Origin: Chloroflexota bacterium
GTDB lineage: Bacteria; Chloroflexota; Dehalococcoidia; Bin125
NCBI GenBank assembly: GCA_026707335.1
Contig: JAPOXB010000195.1
Span: 1 to 11,985 of the forward strand
Direction of reading: 5' to 3'
DNA: 11,985 nucleotides
Part shown: positions 5,803-11,985 of the stretch, piece by piece
Layout: each line of letters begins with the position of its first letter
Position numbering within the stretch: position 1 is the first letter of the stretch
Program-made: the position numbers and the translations under genes
Notes under the pieces: model-generated
What the model was told of the DNA's origin: nothing
The model's database searches: none
What the model saw: only the letters and a program-made list of their open reading frames with translations

Positions 5803-7902
5803 CTACGACGTGAAGCCGGCGGCGCGGTAGCCGGCGAAGGCGTCGTAGAACTCGGCGACGGTGATGTCGAAGGCCCGCTCGAACGCCTCCTGCCAACTCC
5901 GCGACGACGGCAGCAGCCGGTAGTACTCGAAGATCGAGCGCTCGCCCGCCCGCTCCGCCAGCCACTCGCCGGCCAGGAAGGCCAGCGGCCGCGCGACGTC
6001 GCGCCCCACGGCGTCGAGCCCCGCGGGGTTCTCCAGCGCGCGCAGCGGCTGCCCCAACGCCCGCGCGGCCTCGACGCTCCGGCCCCGCGTCTCGGCGAGC
6101 GTCTCGACGCCGACCCCGGCGCGCGACACCGCCTCCGCGTAGGCGTCGGTCGCGGCGTCCAGCCAGCAGGGGCCGCGCGAGCAGAACTGCCCAGACACGG
6201 ACGGCAGCGACGCGGCCGGCGCCAGCCGAACCCGGACATGCGCGGCGTGGTGCCGGGCGAGCAGCGTGACCGATCGCGTATCGCACGCCAGGTTCATCAC
6301 GAAGTGGCGGGGCGACCACAACCCGCAGAAGCCTGGCGGGGCTTCCCGGCCGGACACGCGCAGGTGCGCCGCCGCCGCCGACTCCAGATCGGCCGCCGCG
6401 AACATGGTGTAGTCGGCCGGCCCGCTGTCCAGGCGATCGACGAACAGCGCCTGGACCTCCTCGAACTGCGCCCGGACCCGCGCCGTGGCGCCGGCCGCGA
6501 CCTCCCCCTCGAAGACGAGCAGCGGCGCGTCGGCGTCGTCGGCCAGATGGGGCAGCCGCGCGGCCGTCATCTCGGCGCGGTACGCATCGAACGCCGCGTA
6601 GAAGTCGGTGACGCCGATGCCGAAGGCGTCCTCGAACGCCGCCTGCCAGCTGAACGCCGACTGCCGCAGCTGGTAGTACTTCATGTGCGCGTCCCACGCG
6701 GGCCCCACGCCCAGCCCGCCGGGCGCATGCGGGTCGAAGGGCGCGCCGGCCGCCTCGGCCGCCGTCCGCCGCACCAGCCAGTCGGTCGCGAGCGCCCCCA
6801 GCGCGTACGCCGGAGCGCCGACCGCGAGGAACCGATCCCACGATTCGAGGTCGCGCAGGGGGACGTCGACGTGCAGGCTCTTCCACCACGAGGCGGCGCG
6901 AAGCCGGTCGTCGGCCCCGCCGTGCCGGTCCCAGTCGTACAGCCCCTCCACGAACCGCGCGGCGCCCTCGACCAGCCACATCGGCGGTTCGGCCCGGTTC
7001 AGCGACCGCGGCGCCCAGTCGAACTGCAGCACGTGGAAGTACTCGTGCACCAGCGCGTACGGGAGGTACGACGGGTCGTCGAGGGCCTCGCCGAGCCGGA
7101 TCAGCCGCCGCGACGCGTTGGCGAGGGGAACGTCCGGCACGACGCTCAGCGTGAAGTCGGGCGGCTCGACCCCGTAGCGCTCGGCGAAGAACGCCACCAC
7201 CTCTTCCATCTCGTCGCGCAGCTCCGCCTTCTGCGCATCGGCCACGCGCCGCCCGAACACGATCCGCGTCCGCGCCGTGCCCGACTGCCACCAGCGCCGC
7301 TCCTCCGACAGCTCGACCCACAGTGCGTCGCCGTGGTGCAGCAGCGCCGACTCCACCGGCGACTCCTCCGCCCCGGGCGCGTAGCGCCCGTACGACTGCG
7401 TCTCGGCGTCCCACCACGACGCCGCGACCAGCGCGTCGCCGAAGCGCCCCACCGCTTCCGCGACCGGCGTCTCGTCGAGCCCCGCCCAGCCGACCAGGCT
7501 CGAGCCCGGCGGCAGCGTCAGCAGCATCCCCTCGGCCGAGGCCGGCCGCGTCCACTGCACCGGCCGGCTCCCGCCCAGCCACAGGAACAGCCCTTGCCCG
7601 CGCGTGATCTGCTCGATCTGGGGCGGCACGGCGCCCCCGCGCCGCGCCCACACGTAGCGGTCCGCGTCCTCGTCCCACGCGGCCACCACTTGCAACGGCC
7701 GGACGGCCCGGAACAGGTGCGCCGGCGTCGTGTCGGGGCCCATCCAGCCGACGAGGTTCCAGCCGGGCCGCAGCTGCGTCGTGACCATGTCGGCCGCCGG
7801 CGTCTGCGCCGACGCGCCGCCGTGCGTCGAGGCCAGCCCCGCCGCCAGCGCGACCACCACCACGACCGCGATCAGCCCGCCCCGCAGCGCCGTCAGCCGC
7901 AT
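5803..7902 (-). CDS. Secreted peptidase-MA-like zinc metalloprotease with duplicated domains
   Basis: A 699-aa exported protein. Residues 1-32 form a signal peptide: Arg2 and Arg7, hydrophobic core LIAVVVVVALAAGLA, and an ASA site before Gln33. Residues about 44-110 and 130-198 are two copies of a module with 'PGWNLVGW...'/'PGSSLVGW...' followed by a 'VVAAWDEDADRY'/'VAASWWDAETQSY' strand. Residues about 210-445 are a gluzincin-type peptidase domain: HEYFHVLQ with zinc ligands His286 and His290 and catalytic Glu287, and likely third ligand Glu312 in MWLVEGAARF. The domain ends in SWQAAFEDAFGIGVTDFYAAF (418-438). Residues about 640-694 repeat this tail (SWQEAFERAFDITVAEFYDAF, 669-689) without a second HExxH. 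Four Cys (526, 540, 574, 579) in the C-terminal half could form disulfides. The ATG at 7902 is chosen over an upstream extension to 8046 because of GGGGAGAG a few bases before it and because it starts the signal peptide. Substrate unknown. Confidence 0.9.
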   Translation of the reverse strand: MRLTALRGGLIAVVVVVALAAGLASTHGGASAQTPAADMVTTQLRPGWNLVGWMGPDTTPAHLFRAVRPLQVVAAWDEDADRYVWARRGGAVPPQIEQITRGQGLFLWLGGSRPVQWTRPASAEGMLLTLPPGSSLVGWAGLDETPVAEAVGRFGDALVAASWWDAETQSYGRYAPGAEESPVESALLHHGDALWVELSEERRWWQSGTARTRIVFGRRVADAQKAELRDEMEEVVAFFAERYGVEPPDFTLSVVPDVPLANASRRLIRLGEALDDPSYLPYALVHEYFHVLQFDWAPRSLNRAEPPMWLVEGAARFVEGLYDWDRHGGADDRLRAASWWKSLHVDVPLRDLESWDRFLAVGAPAYALGALATDWLVRRTAAEAAGAPFDPHAPGGLGVGPAWDAHMKYYQLRQSAFSWQAAFEDAFGIGVTDFYAAFDAYRAEMTAARLPHLADDADAPLLVFEGEVAAGATARVRAQFEEVQALFVDRLDSGPADYTMFAAADLESAAAAHLRVSGREAPPGFCGLWSPRHFVMNLACDTRSVTLLARHHAAHVRVRLAPAASLPSVSGQFCSRGPCWLDAATDAYAEAVSRAGVGVETLAETRGRSVEAARALGQPLRALENPAGLDAVGRDVARPLAFLAGEWLAERAGERSIFEYYRLLPSSRSWQEAFERAFDITVAEFYDAFAGYRAAGFTS

Positions 7903-7990
7903 CGGATCTCTCCCCGGCGCGTCGCGCCGTGATCCGAGTCTACGTCCGGCCCCCGTCGGTGGATGCTCGGAGGTGGGGGACGGCGCGCCC

Positions 7991-8026
7991 GTGTTCCCCG
8001 GCGCGACGGTCGGGAAAGGAGAACAC
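7991..8026. other. Imperfect inverted repeat between the PIN gene and the metalloprotease gene
   Basis: GTGTTCCCC (7991-7999) and GGAGAACAC (8018-8026) are complementary at 8 of 9 positions across an 18-nt spacer. It lies after the PIN gene's stop and 89 bp before the metalloprotease start, in the direction of transcription. It could be an operator or part of a transcript end. No T-tract follows. Nothing else is recognisable in the 150-bp gap. Confidence 0.25.
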
Positions 8027-8052
8027 TGGCGGCTGGGCATTATCACCCTGGG

Positions 8053-9111
8053 CTAGTTCGCAGTGAATTCGGTTATCTCAAGCGCAGTAGGCTGCTCAAT
8101 CTCACCGTCCTCGATCTCAAACACAATCTCTATCTCCGCAGCACCCTCATACTGCAACTCGACTTGCGCATACCGCTTGTTCCACGGGAGGACCGTGTAA
8201 TCTATCCAAGCATCCTCAAGTGCGTTGAGTTGCCAGGGATCCTCTGGAGTGAACTCGTCAGTAACTATGAACGATCCACCAAGGACGATAGCTACGGAGA
8301 CCTCTTCGTCACCCAGTCGGCTGACAGTCGAGATACTCACGTCGGCTAGCCTATCGATACGTTCTAGGCGGAGCCCTTCCGGCGAATACGGGAGGTCAAC
8401 GTCGAAGGGGTCAACGTAAAATCCAGAGGCGGCTAGCTCGAACTCCTCCTCAATGAAGGCTGTGATCTCCTTAAGTCGTGCTATCAGTTGAGACTTGAGC
8501 CCCTCATCCGTAGGGAACCACGGTCGGACTTCATCGTCATGAAATGTCTTGAGATCGCTAACAAGCCGTACCTTGAGCCCGTCCGCATCGGCGGCTAGAT
8601 GCGGATGGAGTTCGCCGTCCTTCGTGAAGTCTCGGTCCGCCGTTACTAGGACTACCTCCTGGTCCGAATTGGTACGTGCCAGCTTGAGTACAGTATTCCA
8701 GATCAAGAAGTCCTTATACCCTGCATCCTTGTTCTTCTCGTTCTGCCGGAACGGTGCCTTCCGATCGTAGATCCGGTCGATGACGATCTCATGCGAGATT
8801 CCTGGGATCGGCACGACTTCCGCGCCTAGCTCCGAGAGACGTTGATTAAGGCTTGCAGTGAGTTCCTTCTGCTCTGCCTCGCCAGGCGGTGTGACATCAC
8901 CCCTGTACCTGGTCTGGCGCTTGAAGTCAGTGAAGGCCCGTTCAACCTTGCGGAACTCCCCTGCAATGTGTTCGTTCAGTTCCCTGTGAACGACTTGCGG
9001 CACGACGAGCCGATGGCCACTCCCTCTGACGAATGTCCCAAGTTGGCGGAACAGAGGGGAGTCGAAGGGTAGGTATTGGCGTAGCGCAGTGGCGTCAAGG
9101 ACGATGATCAT
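8053..9111 (-). CDS. PIN-domain nuclease (DUF4935-like) with C-terminal extension
   Basis: A 352-aa protein whose N-terminal half (about 1-190) has the PIN ribonuclease pattern: Asp6 in MIIVLDATAL, Glu44 in PQVVHRELNEHI, Asp134 in AGYKDFLIWNTVLKLA, and Asp159/Asp161 in VVLVTADRDF. These acidic residues would bind the Mg2+/Mn2+ that cleaves RNA. The arrangement, with a long insertion between Glu44 and Asp134, resembles DUF4935 PIN proteins (from memory). Residues about 200-352 are an acidic, strand-rich extension (FEIEDGEIEQPTALEITEF) that I do not recognise. Base composition is very different from both neighbours: line 8101 is 31/60 G+C against 46/60 for line 7441 in the next gene, with many codons ending in A or T. 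Recent transfer is likely. Upstream of the ATG at 9109-9111 there is only a weak binding site. It is divergent from the MmeI-like gene. A defence or toxin role is inferred. Confidence 0.85.
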   Translation of the reverse strand: MIIVLDATALRQYLPFDSPLFRQLGTFVRGSGHRLVVPQVVHRELNEHIAGEFRKVERAFTDFKRQTRYRGDVTPPGEAEQKELTASLNQRLSELGAEVVPIPGISHEIVIDRIYDRKAPFRQNEKNKDAGYKDFLIWNTVLKLARTNSDQEVVLVTADRDFTKDGELHPHLAADADGLKVRLVSDLKTFHDDEVRPWFPTDEGLKSQLIARLKEITAFIEEEFELAASGFYVDPFDVDLPYSPEGLRLERIDRLADVSISTVSRLGDEEVSVAIVLGGSFIVTDEFTPEDPWQLNALEDAWIDYTVLPWNKRYAQVELQYEGAAEIEIVFEIEDGEIEQPTALEITEFTAN

Positions 9112-9169
9112 GGGCCATCACATGGTAGGGCACCGCTGAGGCCGATGGGTACGTCGTTGGGAGCAGCGG
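9112..9169. promoter_or_regulatory. 58-bp divergent intergenic region between the PIN and MmeI-like genes
   Basis: Both genes start outward from this gap, so their promoters must lie in it or overlap the opposite gene. It holds GGGAG (9159-9163), 6 bases before the ATG at 9170, the likely ribosome binding site of the MmeI-like gene. I see no clear -35/-10 pair and no inverted repeat. Confidence 0.45.
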
Positions 9170-11985
9170 ATGCCGCCGCCTCCCGGTACCATCGCCCAAG
9201 TGACCGCCCCCACCGACCTCCCGGCCTTCATCGCCAAGTGGCGCGACAACGCCCGACGCGAGCGCGCCTCCTCGCAGGAGCACTTCCTCGACCTCTGCCG
9301 CCTGACCGGGACGCCGACGCCCAACGAGGCCGACCCCACCGGCGCCGAGTACACCTTCGAGGCGGGCGCCGGCAAGACCAGCGGCGGCGCGGGCTGGGCC
9401 GACGTCTGGCGGCGCGGCTACTTCGGCTGGGAGTACAAGGGGGCCGGGCGCGACCTGGCCGCCGCCTACCGCCAGCTGCTCGACTACCGCGAGGCGCTCG
9501 AGAACCCGCCCCTGCTCGTCGTCAGCGACATGGACCGCATCGAGGTCCACACCAACTTCACCAACACCCGGCCCGCCGTGCACGCGCTGACCCTCGACAC
9601 GCTGGCGCGCGAGCCGGCCGAGGGGCTGCGCGTCCTGCGCGCCGTGATGACCGACCCCGAATCGCTGCGGCCGGCCCGCTCGCCCGAAGAGGTCACGGCC
9701 GAGGCGGCGGCCCGCTTCGCCGAGATCGCCCGCTCGATGGGGGAGCGCGGGGAGGCCCCCGAGCGGGTCGCGCACTTCCTCAACCGGGTGCTGTTCTGCC
9801 TCTTCGCCGAGGACGTGGGCCTGCTGCCGCGCCGCCTGCTGACCAGCCTGATCGAGTCGCGCCGCAGCGACCCGGCCGAGTTCGGGCTGGGGCTGACCGA
9901 GCTGTTCTGGCGCATGTCCGACGCCGCGGCCGGCCGCTTCTACGGCAACGAGCGGGTCGAGTGGTTCAACGGCGGCCTCTTCGACGGCCCGGAGACGCTG
10001 GCCGTGACGCGCGACGAGCTGGACGCGCTGCACGCCGTGGCGCTGCTCGACTGGTCGCAGGTCGAGCCGTCGATCCTGGGCACGCTGTTCGAGCGCGGGC
10101 TCGACCCGGCGAAGCGGGGGCAGCTGGGCGCGCACTACACCGACCGGGCGAAGATCCTGCAGGTGGTGGAGCCGGTGGTGCTGACGCCGCTGCGGCGCGA
10201 GCTGGCGGCCATGCAGGCGCGCGTCGAGGAGTTGATGGCCGGGCGGCCGCCGTCGCCGCTGACGCGCGAGGGGCGCCGCCGCGCGCAACTGCCCGCCTGG
10301 GAGGCCGAGGCCGAGGCGGTCTGGCGCGCCTTCCTCGGCCGGCTGCGGGCGGTGCGCGTGCTCGACCCGGCCTGCGGCTCGGGCAACTTCCTCTACGTCA
10401 CGCTGCGGCTGCTCAAGGACCTGGAGTTCGAGGCCATCCGCTGGGGCGGCGCGCGGCTGGGCGTCACGGGCGAGTTCCCCCGCCTGGGGCCGGCCAACCT
10501 GCTGGGCATCGAGATCAACCCCTACGCCAAGGAGCTGGCCGGCGTCTCGATCTGGGTGGGGCAGTTCCAGTGGATGATCGAGCACGGCTACGGCTTCCCC
10601 GAGGACCCGGTGCTGCAGCCGCTCGACAACATCGAGCTGCGCGACGCGATCCTGGCCCGCGACGCCGGCGGCCGCCCCGTCCCGGCCGAGTGGCCCGCCG
10701 CCGAGTTCATCGTCGGCAACCCGCCGTTCCTGGGGACGAAGATGGTGCGTATGTCGCTGGGCGACGCGTACGTGGATGACATGTTCGCAGCATGGGACGG
10801 GGAGGTATCGCGGGAGTCGGACTTGGCGTGCTACTGGCACGAGCAGGCGCGGCGACACATCTTGGCCGGAACTGCAACACGAGCAGGGTTACTTGCGACG
10901 AACTCGATCCGCGGCGGGCCGAATCGCCGGACGCTCGCCCGGATCAAGGAGACGGGCGACATCTTCATGGCTTGGTCGGACGAACCCTGGATCGTCGAGG
11001 GGGCCGCCGTCCGGGTCTCAATCGTGGGACAGGACGACGGGTCGGAGGCTGCGCGAGTGCTGGATGGCACGGCGGTGTCCCAGATCAACAGCAGCCTTGG
11101 TTCCGGCGTTGACCTCGCGCGGGCGGTTGGGCTCCGCGAGAACATGGGGGTGTCGTTCCAAGGTGATAGCAAGGTGGGGGCGTTCGACATCACGGGCGAT
11201 GTCGCGCGGAAGATGCTGATGCTCCCGAGCAACGTGAACGGGCGGCCGAACAGCGATGTGGTGGTCCCGTGGGTGAACGGCATGGACATCACGCGGCGCC
11301 CCCGCGGCATGTTCATCGTCGACTTCGGGGTGAGCATGACGGCGGAGGCAGCGGCGGACTACGAGGCGCCGTTCGCGCACGTGGAGGAACATGTGCGGCC
11401 CGTCCGCGCTACCAATCGTCGGAAGTTCAGACGCGAGCACTGGTGGATTCACGGCGAAGCGGTACCGGGAGTGCGGTCAGCACTGGCCCCGCTGCGGCGG
11501 TTCATCGCAACGCCGACGGTGGCGAAGCATCGCCTATTCGTTTGGTTATCGGCCCCGACGCTGCCCGACCACCAGTTGATCGTCGTTGCGCGAGAGGACG
11601 ACCACGCTTTCGGCGTCCTGCACTCGCGGGCGCACCAGTGGTGGGCGCTACGTGCGGGGTCGAGCCACGTGGACCGGCCCCGCTACACGCCGACGACGAC
11701 ATTCGAGACGTTCCCCTTCCCCTGGCCGCTCGACACGCCGGAGGCGTCGCTGACGGCGGCGCAGCGCGCCCAGCGCGACGCCATCGCCGCCGCCGCCCGC
11801 GACCTCGACGCGGCGCGCCGGCACTGGCTCAACCCGCCCGAGTTGGTGCGCGAAGAGCCCGACGTGGCGCCGTCGCTGCCGCCCCGCCTCCTCCCCGTCA
11901 GCGCCGAGGCCGCCGCCGTCCTCAAGACGCGCACGCTGACGAACCTGTACAACGACCGGCCGTCGTGGCTGGCGCAGCGTCACGC
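9170..11985 (+). CDS. MmeI-like (type IIL) restriction endonuclease-methyltransferase fusion, 3' end outside window
   Basis: A single-chain restriction-modification enzyme: one polypeptide should cut DNA and methylate adenine at N6, using a shared recognition domain. The frame is open for 938 codons to the right edge. Residues about 17-150 form an MmeI-type nuclease: Asp78 in GWADVW and Glu88-Tyr-Lys90 in GWEYKG keep the D-x9-E-x-K spacing I recall for MmeI, followed by LLDYREALENPPLLVVSDMD. QLGAHYT (318-324) leads the methyltransferase, with motif I DPACGSGNF (399-407) and motif IV NPPF (517-520). SDLACYWHEQAR, LLATNSIRGGPNRRTL, PWVNGMDITRRPRGM, IATPTVAKHRLFVW, LHSRAHQWWALR and TTFETFPFPWP follow family order in the target-recognition part, and RTLTNLYNDRPSWL is near the normal C-terminus, so perhaps 40-60 residues are missing. 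The ATG at 9170 has GGGAG 6 bases upstream; GTG at 9200 is an alternative without one. The recognition region has lower G+C than the core. Confidence 0.92.
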   Translation, partial: MPPPPGTIAQVTAPTDLPAFIAKWRDNARRERASSQEHFLDLCRLTGTPTPNEADPTGAEYTFEAGAGKTSGGAGWADVWRRGYFGWEYKGAGRDLAAAYRQLLDYREALENPPLLVVSDMDRIEVHTNFTNTRPAVHALTLDTLAREPAEGLRVLRAVMTDPESLRPARSPEEVTAEAAARFAEIARSMGERGEAPERVAHFLNRVLFCLFAEDVGLLPRRLLTSLIESRRSDPAEFGLGLTELFWRMSDAAAGRFYGNERVEWFNGGLFDGPETLAVTRDELDALHAVALLDWSQVEPSILGTLFERGLDPAKRGQLGAHYTDRAKILQVVEPVVLTPLRRELAAMQARVEELMAGRPPSPLTREGRRRAQLPAWEAEAEAVWRAFLGRLRAVRVLDPACGSGNFLYVTLRLLKDLEFEAIRWGGARLGVTGEFPRLGPANLLGIEINPYAKELAGVSIWVGQFQWMIEHGYGFPEDPVLQPLDNIELRDAILARDAGGRPVPAEWPAAEFIVGNPPFLGTKMVRMSLGDAYVDDMFAAWDGEVSRESDLACYWHEQARRHILAGTATRAGLLATNSIRGGPNRRTLARIKETGDIFMAWSDEPWIVEGAAVRVSIVGQDDGSEAARVLDGTAVSQINSSLGSGVDLARAVGLRENMGVSFQGDSKVGAFDITGDVARKMLMLPSNVNGRPNSDVVVPWVNGMDITRRPRGMFIVDFGVSMTAEAAADYEAPFAHVEEHVRPVRATNRRKFRREHWWIHGEAVPGVRSALAPLRRFIATPTVAKHRLFVWLSAPTLPDHQLIVVAREDDHAFGVLHSRAHQWWALRAGSSHVDRPRYTPTTTFETFPFPWPLDTPEASLTAAQRAQRDAIAAAARDLDAARRHWLNPPELVREEPDVAPSLPPRLLPVSAEAAAVLKTRTLTNLYNDRPSWLAQRH

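Noticed and set aside
5465..7678. 737-codon - strand frame overlapping the metalloprotease in another frame
   Set aside because: Gly/Arg/Ala low-complexity translation, a consequence of the very high G+C.
5698..7932. 744-codon + frame antisense to the metalloprotease
   Set aside because: Arg/Pro-rich product without domains. The - strand frame has a signal peptide, HEYFH and internal repeats. It would also begin inside the intergenic repeat region.
7963..8349. 128-codon + frame across the PIN gene's 3' end
   Set aside because: It lies mostly antisense to a gene with clear PIN residues, shows no recognisable motif and has no good start region. It looks less GC-biased only because this stretch is lower in G+C.
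9145..10779. Long + frame of 544 codons overlapping the MmeI-like gene
   Set aside because: Its product is a run of Arg, Pro, Gly and Ala with no motif. The frame of 9170 carries all the family motifs, so this is a GC-bias shadow.
9095..10858. 587-codon - strand frame antisense to the MmeI-like gene
   Set aside because: Low-complexity Arg/Gln/Leu/Val product. It overlaps the start of the PIN gene and most of the restriction gene, so it is a shadow frame.
10740..11690. Low-G+C segment as an inserted separate gene or insertion sequence
   Set aside because: The reading frame continues through without interruption and the translated segment matches the family's target-recognition blocks in order. 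No terminal repeats or transposase are present.

Overview
The window is GC-rich bacterial DNA. Most coding lines are about 75-85% G+C (60-base lines counted by hand: line 7441 is 46/60, line 9661 is 48/60), and the start sites have Shine-Dalgarno sequences. A secreted metalloprotease with 'GWNLVGW'-type repeats and a CCCCTCTCC...GGAGAGGGGG-TTAGGGGGTGAGG hairpin element both recall Chloroflexota (Thermomicrobia/Dehalococcoidia-like) genomes. That placement is from memory and is not proven here.

Layout, left to right. (1) Positions 3-2279, +: the C-terminal part of a large Eco57I-type adenine-N6 DNA methyltransferase, cut by the left edge. (2) 2313-3077 and 3125-3427, +: a dienelactone-hydrolase-family enzyme followed by a 100-aa protein resembling the DUF6295 group. 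(3) 3453-3809 and 3912-4580, -: a clan AA (retropepsin-like) aspartic protease and a nucleotidyltransferase-fold protein whose C-terminal part carries an R-x5-H motif. (4) 4671-4743: a compound two-hairpin REP-like element in the divergent intergenic region. (5) 4783-5607, +: a crotonase-superfamily protein, followed by a convincing intrinsic terminator at 5744-5785. (6) 5803-7902, -: a secreted peptidase-MA-like zinc protease with duplicated domains. (7) 8053-9111, -: a PIN-domain (DUF4935-like) nuclease of clearly lower G+C. (8) 9170-11985, +: an MmeI-like (type IIL) restriction-methylation fusion, cut by the right edge.

One main gene can easily be missed. The MmeI-like reading frame (frame of 9170) stays open to the right edge, so it never reaches a stop codon in the window. 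The long frame at 9145-10779 that overlaps it is a GC shadow.

How the genes fit together. Two unrelated DNA adenine methyltransferase systems lie at the two edges. The MmeI-like enzyme is divergent from a PIN nuclease gene across only 58 bp. In both methyltransferases the target-recognition segment is lower in G+C than the catalytic core, as expected if specificity domains are exchanged by recombination. The genes between them look like ordinary metabolic and housekeeping genes. I see a likely defence neighbourhood made of known families, with some unusual details, rather than a clear new multi-gene system. I found no tRNA, rRNA, CRISPR array, transposase or prophage gene.
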